DNA of 64,000 nt from Eucalyptus grandis (lineage: Eukaryota > Streptophyta > Magnoliopsida > Myrtales > Myrtaceae). The translations under genes and the position numbers were made by a program. The notes below the pieces were generated by a model. That model made no database searches. It had not been told where the DNA came from and worked only from the letters and a program-made list of their open reading frames with translations. The DNA is taken from positions 7,998,001 to 8,062,000 of the forward strand of contig NC_052612.1 in NCBI RefSeq assembly GCF_016545825.1, read 5' to 3'. Positions 35,027 through 45,069 of the stretch are shown piece by piece; within the stretch, counting starts at the first letter, position 1, and each line of letters starts with the position of its first letter.

Positions 35027-35919
35027 ATATTAGACATTTACGAGAAATGTATATGTTATGACACAACCCCAATTACCCTCGTCGCTTACATTGATTTTAG
35101 CATTCAACAGAAGTACATAGAAAATAATGTATTCATGAAACTATAGAAATTTATCCTAACTTGCATTGTGGGGTCCAATTTTGTAATTCTAAATTCAGAC
35201 TTGTGGAATAACTTTCTGATGAGATGGTCAACGATTCGAATAGAAAAGACACTCAACCACAGTGATTCTAAACTTGAATAAACAAAACTCCTATTCTAAG
35301 AAAAGCACTTGAATAAGAAACAAGAGATAGGCTAACCTTTGATCAAGAAAAGCATGGAGTAAGCTCTTGCTTGCCTCAGGAAGCTGACATATAGATGCTT
35401 ACATTGCAATAAACTAATGGAATCATTTCATGCAACTGGTTAATTAATCTTTTGGCCGAGGAGAAGAGATTTGTCTTGTGATAATTCCCGATCAGAAATA
35501 AGGGACCCATCATAGTTGTCAATTTGCTTTTGATGACCAGACAAAACTAGGAGCAAGATAATATCATGACGATAACGTGCAGACCAGTCAATATTTTCTG
35601 GCAAAGGGTTAGAGGCTGAACAAAGGAGAGATGCTTTCAAGGAAAATGACCAAAGCTCGCCTCAATTTAAAAATAAAAAATAAAAATGGGTTGCATAAGC
35701 TTAATGTTGTTTTAGCAAAAGAAGAGAGATAATTAAATTAAATTCAATCCTAAAGTTAATCATCTGTCGTATGGGTAATTTATTGGGTTTTGAGAGGTTC
35801 AACTTTTTATGGGAGGAGAGATGCTTTCAAGGAAAACAAATAATTTGCTTTTCTACTACATGCAATTAAGCGGAAGTTACTCCATGGCGAATTTTTGGAA
35901 GGTTGATGTTCGTATTAGA
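35027..35919. other. Intergenic part of unit 2 after the solo LTR
   Basis: Non-coding and homologous to 40500-41417. It carries the uninterrupted target site of LTR D at about 35285-35300. Confidence 0.6.
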
Positions 35920-36191
35920 AAATGACACGAATGATCAATAAACTTTAACTCAATGTGCAATATGATTTTTGGACTTTTGATATATGTTCAATTAGCCACT
36001 GAATTATATGAAAATATTCAACGGTATCTCTGATCTTAAATTAATGAAGGACTACATTAAATATTTTCAAACAGTTCATGGACTATTTTAAATATTTATC
36101 AAAACTCCAAGGACTACATTGAAAAATTAAAATTTTAGGGACCACATTGTACATTGAATCAAAGTTTTGGGATCATTTGTATCATTATCCC
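35920..36191. mobile_element. Inverted-repeat element M upstream of PR10-6
   Basis: Same element as 29849-30148, about 270 bp; it ends about a dozen bases before the TATA box. Confidence 0.65.
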
Positions 36192-36202
36192 ATTTCTTAT
36201 CA

Positions 36203-36212
36203 CTATAAATAT
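36203..36212 (+). promoter_or_regulatory. TATA box of PR10-6
   Basis: CTATAAATAT about 118 bp before the ATG, in a leader shared with PR10-5 and PR10-7. Confidence 0.7.
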
Positions 36213-36328
36213 CGACCTTTTACTTCACCTAAATTCAATTCAAAGTTCCTTCTCTTCATTGCTTTCTTTCTTTCTTTTGAGATTTTTACACCCTTTTCAA
36301 TTTAGCAAATTCTATTCGGATTCAATCG

Positions 36329-37376
36329 ATGGTAGAAGTTACTCTCAAAGCCGAGATCACGCACCCGATCCCTAAGGCCAAGTTGGTCGAGGCTTTTCTC
36401 GAAGCCAAGGACTTCTTCCCCCACACCCTCCTACCAGCCATAAAAAATGCCGACATCCAAGAGACAATCTCTGTCGAAGGTACTGGATCATTTGAAATGT
36501 TCCTTACCATTAAAATCACACATCAATCATATTGCATTACGGTTGTAATTGGGCATGATCTAGATGCCCTGATCAACAACACTAAGATTGGTGCTCATGA
36601 TGTTGAAAAAAAAAGTGGAGATTGTGTAATGTTTATTTTCAAGCTCTTTGTTTACACTCTCTTCATTTTTGGATTCCTATCCAATGATCCAGGAGGTAAT
36701 CCTAGGCACGAAAAATAAAAAGGCTTTTCTTTTTTCTTGCATAATTTTTCAATGCACTTACTTAGGATTTTATCTATTGTACATCCTTATTTACTATATG
36801 AAATAAAATAAAAACAAAAACAAAAACAAAGAAAAGTTTTGAAAATAAATATAAATAAAATAACAAGTCATTAAGGGAAATGGAAAGAGAGGGATTCGAA
36901 CCCTCGGTACGAATAAACTCATACAACGGATTAGCGCAAATGTCACTTTGGTTGCTTTTATAGGCAGACAGCGCAGGACGGTGAGGCACACGGTTAAAGC
37001 GCCGGACCAGGAGCCCTTCGTCTACAACCACTCGACCGTCGATCGTGATGAGAAGGGCAGAATCTCCAAGGAAACCAGCCATGAGGTGAAGATCGTTGCG
37101 TTGCCCCTGGAAGGTGGCTCGGTCTGTAAGTACGTGGGCAGGTACTTCACCGTCGGCCAAGGGGATATCACGGAGGAGGAGATGATCGGGGCCATGAGAG
37201 AGAAGGCGTCCGTGATGTTCAAGGCCATCCTGGATTATCCGGAGGCGAAATCCATGAAACCTCTGGATTGTCTGGATTCCGTCCCGAATTATCCGGAGCG
37301 AAATGCATCCCGAATACTCAGTAGTCCTGATCCAGTAATCGCTCCGCCAAGGCGATCTGTGGTTTCGCGAATATGA
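36329..37376 (+). CDS. PR10-6, divergent PR-10-like protein, no Gly-rich loop, extended C-terminus
   Basis: Exons 36329-36479 and 36964-37376, 484-bp phase-1 intron; 187 aa as read. Exon 1 has 51 codons ending SVEG and, like PR10-5, lacks the 11 residues of the loop. Exon 2 begins RQRRTVRHTVK and keeps SHEVKI, GGSVCKYVGRYFTVGQG and MREKASVMFKAI. It then leaves the family sequence at LDYPEAKSMKPL and reads about 50 unrelated residues to a stop at 37374-37376. The C-terminal helix is therefore broken by Pro and the tail is non-native. The intron holds the best-preserved plastid insert. It may be an expressed but altered protein, or a young pseudogene. Confidence 0.65.
36629..36718 (+). pseudogene. 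psbI: psbI remnant (photosystem II reaction-centre protein I)
   Basis: A 29-codon frame starting MFIFKLFVYT and continuing LFIFGFLSNDPG, then NPRHEK and stop. Plastid psbI encodes a 36-aa single-helix protein; here about seven residues in the middle of the membrane helix are deleted. It is inside a nuclear intron and in the frame of the unspliced PR10-6 exon 1 by chance, so it is not expected to be functional. Confidence 0.9.
36882..36935 (-). pseudogene. trnS-GCU: trnS-GCU 3' half (plastid origin)
   Basis: On the minus strand it begins at the anticodon GCT (GCTAATCCG), passes through a variable arm and the T-arm (GGTTCGAATCCC), and ends at the acceptor strand CTCTCTTTCC. The 5' half (acceptor, D-arm) is missing. 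It cannot fold as a tRNA. Confidence 0.9.
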
Positions 37377-38886
37377 TGGTGGTTCTGGGAAATGTCTCGT
37401 AAAATTACTGTACATGCTTCCTTCGCGAGCCCATATGAAGTGTTGTCCGAATAAACTTTGGTCCGATGTGGTCCTCAATTGAGTGATTATCGTAGCGTGC
37501 GGCCCCTGTTTTCTTTCTTTTCTTTTTATCCTTTTGGTCTCGATAGTTGCGTGTGCCCCCCTTTGAGTTTCTGATACATACAACCTAATTTGGATCGGGA
37601 CGTATTGAAGCCCTGCAAAATCGAACGAATAATTTAAAACCAAATACAGCAACCATTTTCGCTTCTCCTTTTGAACTCCCTTTGCGTTTCGTTGTTTGTT
37701 CTCTGACACAAACGGACTCGGAATTCAATCATCATATTCCACTTTTTCTGTGCAAAACTGCCGCATCATTTTAACGTTATCAGATGTCTCAAAAGCAGCC
37801 TCTTGGCTTTAGCTGACTTCACTTCACATAATCACTGGGTTTAGAACCTTTGATAATCATATCCAGCATACGGCAGATGATATCAAAATGCTAAAATGGT
37901 TTTTAGGTTGCCACGTGGTGTGAGGACATCTAAAGCACCCCAGTTCAGTAAGATGGTCATCTAAAGTTTTCGAGTCTCAAATTTTGGAATTATATCTAAA
38001 GAATGTCACATGTACTCTGTCAACTCGTGGAGGGTAAAATGTCATGTTCTACTCTTATGCTGCATTTGGGAACTAAGAAATGAAGTCTTAAGATCGAACA
38101 AGAAGTCCTGCAAATTTTTTATATCATATTCCTTGTATGAGAAAACACCAGAGACAAGGACAGATAGAGATAAACAATCAATAGAGTGTCTGATAGACGG
38201 ATGATATGATTGAATAATGGAAGAAATAATTTTCAGGAAAGTATAAATAGAGATGCCATAATCCACTGTAAGGCAATAACCACTATCGCGACGGCTAGTC
38301 TATGGTGGTCTCTGTCGTCATGGTGATTGCCTGAGACCAGCACACGTGGTCGGGATCAGAAATTTGTGGAGGGCTCGAAATCGGCAGCATATGTCTGAAT
38401 TTCTCCTGGGGCAGCTGCAACTTGACCAGTGAGTTGCCCCAAGCGAGCATCTCCATCATGAGCAAGTTTCACACTACAAACCAGCAAAAATAAATCCAAC
38501 TCAAACGGATGTTTAGAAGATAAAGGCTACTTGCAATGAGCATGGAAAATTAAAAGCCAGAATTAGCACATGGGAACTCTTGATCATGATCAGCAGTAGA
38601 ACTTCCAGTAAATTGCATATATAAACTAGAGCTGTTCGTGTTTAACTGGTTCTTAATCGAAACTGCAAAATAGACTATATACAAGATGCTTTATGGAACT
38701 CAGTTCTTGCGGTGAAATATGAGACTTTAACCTGAAAATGTAACCAGAGAAAAAGTCTTACAGTCTTTCACTTCCCCTGTTCTTTACCCGCTAATTACCC
38801 CAACAATCCACAGTTTTATGAAGATGCAACGCGGCAAATCAAATTTAACACCAGCAAGAATGACTAACTCTTAAGATTTAGAGCTT
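37377..38886. other. PR10-6 3' flank
   Basis: Non-coding, homologous to the flanks of PR10-5 and PR10-7; includes the boundary at 37691. Confidence 0.7.
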
Positions 38887-39193
38887 CTACTCAACATCAG
38901 TATCATCGCTAGTTTGTCCATATTCATCCACATCCCTGTAAAAGACAGGATCGATGTCTTCGTCCTCATCATCACTTTCATCAGCTTGACGCTTGTGAAG
39001 AGAATCTCTAGTTTGATCACGCGTGGCCTTGTCAATCTGTTGTAAGGCAACGTTTACCAAAATTAGAGACTGTCAAACTCAAAAGATTATCTGAAACAAA
39101 GACATAAAGGGCCTAAACCCAAGCAACAAGAAGTTGCGGCCCACCAACTAACTGCAGTAACGATTGAATTGCCGTCCCTCTAGCTTTTGCAGT
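38887..39193 (-). pseudogene. Acidic-tail gene fragment, copy 3 (last two exons)
   Basis: Minus strand: last exon 38887-39036 (150 nt) ending in codons for TDVE and stop; preceding exon 39119-39193 (75 nt). Reading frames of both exons are open, as in copy 2, but the donor side reads CTTGGGTTTAGG, one base changed from copy 2. Gene not recognised. Confidence 0.55.
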
Positions 39194-39279
39194 CTGCAAA
39201 GGAAACAATAATTATATAAATCATACACTCAGGCAACCATAACCCAAGAACAATAAATAAGGTGAAGCTCTATAGATAG

Positions 39280-39463
39280 TTTTTTTTTTTTTTGTTAGCC
39301 ATACTTTATTCTTACTTTAATTCTCACTCTTAAACTTTTGTCATGCTTCCTTACAAAGCATGGGAATCGAAACCCACACCTGAAACTAAATTGTCCACAC
39401 TCCAACCCACACCTCTCCCTTTCATGTTGGAAGGATGGCCACAGGGACAAAACCCAATAGTTT
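39280..39463 (-). mobile_element. SINE-like retroposon
   Basis: 184 bp present only in unit 3. On the minus strand it ends in an A-tail (T run at 39280-39293) and is bounded by CTATAGATAG (39270-39279) and CTATAGAGAG (39464-39473), a 10-bp target duplication with one mismatch. It contains GGGTTTCGATTCCC on the minus strand, similar to a polymerase III B box. An A box is less clear. Confidence 0.7.
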
Positions 39464-39783
39464 CTATAGAGAGTATGAGAAGTAAAACAATTTAGATGAA
39501 GCAAAAAAGAAACCAATGCAATTCTTCCAGGCCATTGTTCATGCAACCTACACCTAGAGAAAAGATGGATAGGATTTTTCCTAGAACCAGAGATTACAAA
39601 ACTCTTCAGATCTCTAGCCATAATTACCCCTTTCCCTCATACTACTTTACAATTCAATGAAATCGACATGTATAACAGCGATATAAGATATTAATGAACA
39701 TAGTTTGCATCAGCAATAGACATTTTTCTTTTTTAGATTTCAAAATTAAAAGTGTGTGAATCCGGAAATAATTTCATCATATT

Positions 39784-40499
39784 TGTTAAATTATGAATCG
39801 AGTTTGAGCGTTTGCTAAATATGACCTGCTTGGATGAGTTTTTTCATATTTGAACTATTTGGATAAGTTTTTCATATTTAATCGTGAATATATCTTTTTT
39901 GTTGAAGGAAATAGCACAAGAAAGGAAATCCGCTTTAGGTCCGTATAGTGGACGTCTTCTTCAAATCCTAATCCTGTGACTGGTCGGTCAACAAAGGAGT
40001 AATTCATGGGACTCCTTTAGCTGCACAAAAGGAAATAAAATAAAAGAAAATCAAGGATTTTTCTTGAGTGAAAAAGAGCCGCGCGAGAAATAGCCGCCAG
40101 GGGGTTCTTTGTGGGTGGTATAGACGCTGCCCAGAGAAGATTCAAGAAGCCGATCAGAGGACTTGGACGCACGAAGGAGTTGTCTCTTGGCCGCACCGAC
40201 ATGAATAGACAATGATTTCGTGCGGTGAGTTTTCGTCTAAATTGAGTATTTATTTGTAAATATTTTGAGTTTAAACTTAAATCTAAGTGTGAGAAATACT
40301 GACCGTGTGAGTGATTATAAATCTAATTCTTCGATTATAATAGATTGTTGCTACTAGCTCTCTTTATGTATGTATATACTGATACTCAAACCAAACCACG
40401 TAAATCTCTGATGTTCTATTATTCCTCACTTATTTCTATAATTTTTTCGCATTGACTTACTTTGTGAGATCCTATCATTTCCACATGACTATCACAACA
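39784..40499 (+). mobile_element. Solo LTR, copia-like (family F), unit 3
   Basis: TGTTAAATTATGAATCGAG...CACAACA, 716 bp, flanked by ATATT (39779-39783) and GTATT (40500-40504). Same insertion site as the LTR in unit 2, so inherited by duplication. Confidence 0.88.
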
Positions 40500-41417
40500 G
40501 TATTAGACATTTACAAGAAATGCATATATTATGACACAACCCCAATTACCCTCGTCGCTTACATTGGTTTTAGCATTCAACAAAAGTACATAGAAAATAA
40601 TGTATTCATGAAACTATAGAAATTTATTCTAACCCGGATTGTGGGGTCCAATTTTGTGATTCTGAGCTCAGACTTGTGGAATAACTTTCTGATGATATGG
40701 TCAGCAATTCGAATAGAAAAGACACTCAACCACAGTGATTCTAAACTTGAATAAACAAAACTGCTATTCTAAGAAAAGCACTTGAATAAGAAACAAGAGA
40801 TAGGCTAACCTTTGATCAAGAAAAGCATGGAGTAAGCTCTTGCTTACCTCAGGAAGCTGACATAAAGATGCTTCCATTGCGATATACTCATGGAATCATT
40901 TCATGCAACTGATTAATTAACTTTTTGGCCAAGGAGAAAAGGATTTGTCTCGGGATAATTCCCGATCAGAAACAAGGGACCATTATAGTTGTCAATTTGC
41001 TTTTGATAATCAGATAAAACTAGGAACAAGATAACAATAACACGCAGACCAGTCAGCATTTCCTGGTAAAGGGTTAGAAGCTGAACAAAGGAGAGATGTT
41101 TTTAAGGAAAATGGCCAAAGCTTCCCTCCCTCTCTCCGGAGTCCATGAAGACAAAGTTAAAACTCAAAATTTTTAAAAAAATGGGATCGCATAAGCTTTA
41201 TGCTGTTTTAGCAAAACAAAGGAGATAATTAAATTAAATTCAATCCTAAAGTTAATCATTTGTCGTGTGGGTAATTTATTGGGTTTTGAGGGGTTCAACT
41301 TTTTATGGGAGGAGAGATGCTTTCAAGGAAAATAAATAATTTGCTTTTCTACTACATGCAATTAAGCGGAAGTAACTCTATGGAGAAACTTTTGGAAGGT
41401 TGATGTCTATACTGAAA
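40500..41417. other. Intergenic part of unit 3
   Basis: Non-coding, homologous to 35027-35919. No gene. Confidence 0.6.
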
Positions 41418-41689
41418 AATAATATATATGATCCATGAACTTTAATTTAATGTGCAATATGGTCATTGGATTTTTGGCATATGTTCAACTAATCCTTGAA
41501 TTATATGAAAATATTCAACAGTGTCTCTGATCTTGAATTAATGAAGGATTACACTAAATATTTTCAAATAGTTCATGGACTATATTAAACATTTACGAAA
41601 AGTTCAAGGACCGCATTGAACAAATCAAAAGTTTAAGGACCACATTGCGCATTGATCAAAGTTCTGAGATCATTTATGTCATTATTCCT
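41418..41689. mobile_element. Inverted-repeat element M upstream of PR10-7
   Basis: Same element as 29849-30148; ends about ten bases before the TATA box. Confidence 0.65.
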
Positions 41690-41699
41690 TTTCTTATCA

Positions 41700-41709
41700 C
41701 TATAAATAT
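41700..41709 (+). promoter_or_regulatory. TATA box of the PR10-7 pseudogene
   Basis: CTATAAATAT, unchanged from PR10-5 and PR10-6, about 112 bp before the ATG. Confidence 0.65.
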
Positions 41710-41820
41710 CGACCTTTTACTTCACCTCCATTCAAAGCTCCTTCTCTTCATTGGTTTATTTCTTTCTTTTGAGATTTTTATACCCTTTTCAGTTCAGCAA
41801 ATTCTATTCAGATTCAATCG

Positions 41821-42824
41821 ATGGTAGAAGTTACTCACAAGGCCGAGATCGCACACCCGATCCCTAAGGCCAGGTTGGTGAGGCTTTCTCGAAGCCAAGG
41901 GCTTCTTCCCCCACACCCTCCTTCCAGCCATCACAAATGCTGACATTCAGGAGACGATCTCTGTCGAAGGTACTTGGTCAATTGAAATGTTCCTTACCAT
42001 TAAAATCGTATATCAATCGTATTGCATTACAATTACAATTGGGCGTGACCCTAGATGACCTGATCAACAACACTAAGATTGGTGCTGATGATATTGAAAC
42101 AAAAAAAAAAAAAAAGAGATATTGGAGATTGTATAATGTTTACTCTCAATCTCTTTGTTTGTACTCTCTTATTTTTGGATTCCTATCTAATGATCCAGGA
42201 TGCAATCCTAGGCACGAAAAATAAAATGGCCTTTCTTTTTACTTGCGTAATTTTTCAATGCTCTTAGGATTTTATCTATTATACATCCTTCTTTACTATA
42301 TGAAATAAATAAATAAATAAACAAGGAAAGGTTTTGAAAATAAATATAAATAAAATAACGAGTCACTAACGGAAACGAAGGAAATCGAACCCTCAATACA
42401 AATATGACGGATTAGCGTGAATGTCACTTTGGTTACTTTTATAGGCAGGCAGCGCAGGACGGTGAGGTACACGGTTAAAGCGCCGGACCAGGAGCCCTTC
42501 CTCTACAACCACTCGACCATCGATCGTGATGAGCAGAGCAGAATCTCCAAGGAAACCAGCCATGAGGTGAAGATCGTTGCGTTGCCCCTGGAGGGTGGCT
42601 CGGTCTGTAAGTACGCGGGCAGGTGCTTCACCGTCGGCCAAGGGGATATCACGGAGGAGGAGATGATCAGGCCCATGAGAGAGAAGGCGTCCGTGATGTT
42701 CAGGGCCATCCAGGCTCATGCGGAGGCGGAGTCCGTGAGACTCAGTTCTCTTCCATCCTGTATGTGTCCGCCAAGGGGATGTCACCCTGTGAGAGAGGAC
42801 TGCTCGTGTCTTAGGCCAATATGA
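41821..42824 (+). pseudogene. PR10-7, PR-10-like pseudogene with plastid insert
   Basis: Exon 1 is 41821-41969 (149 nt against 151 in PR10-5 and -6). Two single-base deletions at AGGTTGGTGAGG and GCTTTCTCG put it out of frame. Exon 2, 42445-42824, is still open (RQRRTVRYTVK, SHEVKI, GGSVCKYAGRCFTVGQG, MREKASVMFRAI) and then reads into a non-native tail to 42824. The glycine-rich loop is missing as in its sisters. The intron carries the plastid insert. Confidence 0.88.
42116..42416 (+). other. Plastid DNA insert (psbI, half trnS-GCU) in the PR10-7 intron
   Basis: psbI remnant from ATG 42136 (FTLNLFV, then a frameshift, then FGFLSNDPG and NPRHEK ending at 42224), and a decayed trnS-GCU 3' half on the minus strand at 42371-42416 (loss in the variable arm). 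Confidence 0.85.
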
Positions 42825-44124
42825 TGGTGGTTCTGGGAAATGTCTCGTAAATTGGCTGTACTTGCTTCGTTCGCTAGCCCATATGAAGTGTTGTCCGAAT
42901 AAACTTTGGTCCGATGTGGTCCTCAATTGAGTGATTATTGTAGCGTGCGGCCCCCCGTTTTCTTTCTTTTCTTTCGGTCTCGATAGTTGCGTGCGTCCCC
43001 CTTTGAGTTTCATGATACATATGCAGCTTAATTTGGATCGGGACGTATTGAAACCCTGCAAAATCGAACGAATCATTTAAAACCAAATACAGCAACCATT
43101 TTCGCTTTTCCTTTTGAACTCGCTTTGCTTTTCGTCGTTTCTCTTACCCGAACGAACTTGGAATTCTATGTGTCATATTCCATGTTTTATGTGTGAAACT
43201 ATGGTATCATTTTAATGTTGTCAGATGTCTCAATAGCGATCTCTTGGCTTTTAGCTGACTTCGCTTTACATAATTATTGGATTTAGAACCTTTGATAATG
43301 ATATGCAGCATACAGCATATGATGTTAAAATGCCAGACCGGTTTTTAGGTTGCCGTGCGGTGCAATCCAAGTGAGGACATCTAAAGCATCCCAGGTCAGT
43401 GAGATGGTCATCTAAAGTTTCTGGGTCTCAGATTTTGGAATTATATCTAAAGAATGAGACATGTACTCTGTCAACTCGTCGAGGGTAAAATGTCATGTTC
43501 TACTCTTACGCCGCATTCGATCGCTAAGAAATAAAGTCGAAAGGGATACATTAAGATCGAACAAGAAGTCCTGCGGATTTTTGGTATCAAATTCCTTGTA
43601 TGCGAACACACCGGATACAAGGGCAGATACAGATAAACGGTCCTACAGAGTGTTTGATAAACGGAGGATATGATTGTATAATTGAATAAACAATTTTCAG
43701 GAAAAGTATACATAGAGATGCCATAATCCGCTGCAGGGCAACCAGCACTTCCACAACTGCTAGTCTATGGTGGTCTCTGCCGTCGGGGTGATTGCTTGAG
43801 ACGAGCACATGCAATCGGGATCATAAAATTTGTGGAGCGCGCGAAATTGGCAGCATATGTATGAATTTCTCCGAGGGGATCATGTTTAACTGGTTCTTAG
43901 TCGAAATATCAAAATAGTCTATCTACAAGAAGCTGTATGGAACTCACTTCTCGCAGTGGAATATAAGACTTTAACCTGAAAATGGAATCAGAGAAAATAG
44001 TCTTATAGCCTTCACCTATTCTTTGCCCACTAATTACCCCAACAATTCATAGTTTATGAAGATGCAACACGATAAATCAAATTTAACACCAGCAAGGTTG
44101 ACTAACTCTTAAAATTTAGAGCTT
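42825..44124. other. PR10-7 3' flank
   Basis: Non-coding, homologous to the flanks of PR10-5 and PR10-6; unit boundary at 43132. Part of the segment seen at 38400-38560 is deleted here. Confidence 0.65.
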
Positions 44125-44433
44125 CTAGTCATCATCTGTATCATTGCTAGTTTGTCCAGATTCATCCTCATCCCTGGAAAAGACATGATCGATGTCTTCG
44201 TCCTCATCGTCACTTTCATCAGCTTGACGCTCGTGAAGAGAATCTCTAGTTTAATCATGCGTGGCCTTGTCAATCTGTTGGAAGACAACATTTACCAAAT
44301 TTAGAGGCTGTCAAGCTCAAAAAATTATCTGAAGCAGAGATATAAAGGGCCTAAACTCGAGCGACAACAAGCTGCAACCAACCAATTGACTGTAGTAATG
44401 GTTAGATGGCCGCCCCTATAGCTTTTGCAGTCT
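44125..44433 (-). pseudogene. Acidic-tail gene fragment, copy 4 (broken)
   Basis: Minus strand, last exon 44125-44274 is still 150 nt but contains a premature TAA (CATGATTAAACT, Gln to stop). The preceding exon lies at about 44357-44433. Clearly non-functional; gene not recognised. Confidence 0.6.
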
Positions 44434-45069
44434 ACAAGGGAAGCATAATTATATAAATCATACCATCAGGCAACCATAACCTAAGAATAGTAAAAAGCAT
44501 GAAGCTCTATGGAGAGTTTGAGAAGTAAAATATTTTAGAAGAAGCAAAAAAGAAACCAATGCAATTCTTCCATTTCATTGTCGACGACACCTACACCTAG
44601 AGAAAATATTTGACAGGATTTTTCTTAGAACCAGAGACTACAGAACTCTAGCCATAGTTACCCCTTTCCCTCGTACCTCTTTTACAATTCATTGAAATAG
44701 ACATATATAAAGGCAATTTAAGATATTTATAGACCGACTTTGCATTAGCAGCGGTCCTTTTTTTAAAAAAGATATCTAACTTAAAAGTGTGTGAATTCAG
44801 AAATGATTTCATCATATTAGACATCACAAACAAAGTATGTAACGATCCTACCCCAATTACACTCGTTGCTTACGTCAGTTTTAGCATTCAAGAGAAGTAC
44901 ATGGAAAACATTGTATACATGAAACCATAGAAATTTATCCTAACCCAGATTTTGGGGCCCAAATTTGTGGTTGAGTTCACACTTGTAGAATAACTTTTTG
45001 ATAAGATAGCCACCAATTCAAATGGAAAGGACACTCGATCAAACAGATTATAAACTTGAAGAAACAAAA
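44434..45069. repeat. Intergenic DNA of unit 4, partly the second copy of 788-1203
   Basis: No gene. From 44653 it matches copy 0. CAAAA at 45065-45069 is the left target site of LTR D. Confidence 0.65.

Larger units (their letters stand above)
36614..36935 (+). other. Plastid DNA insert (psbI, half trnS-GCU) in the PR10-6 intron
   Basis: About 320 bp lying between intron sequence shared with PR10-3 (…GGTGCTCATGATGTTGAAA) and the conserved acceptor side (AATGTCACTTT...TAG). It has psbI on the plus strand and trnS-GCU on the minus strand, the same order and orientation as in angiosperm plastomes. Best of the three copies. Confidence 0.9.
31711..37690 (+). repeat. Tandem unit 2 (about 6.0 kb)
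   Basis: Same order as unit 1, with two additions: a 670-bp insertion at about 32290-32960 and a solo LTR at 34306-35026. Confidence 0.8.
37691..43131 (+). repeat. Tandem unit 3 (about 5.4 kb)
   Basis: Same order as unit 2, including the solo LTR. It lacks the 32290-32960 insertion and gains a SINE-like insert at 39280-39463. Confidence 0.8.

Noticed and set aside
36882..36935. Functional tRNA-Ser gene
   Set aside because: Only the 3' half from the anticodon is present; the 5' acceptor strand and D-arm are missing in all three copies.
36774..37709. 311-aa minus-strand frame over PR10-6 exon 2 (also 227 aa at 42393-43076)
   Set aside because: Antisense to a recognised PR-10 exon; the high GC third codon positions of the sense gene keep it open. 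No domain of its own.
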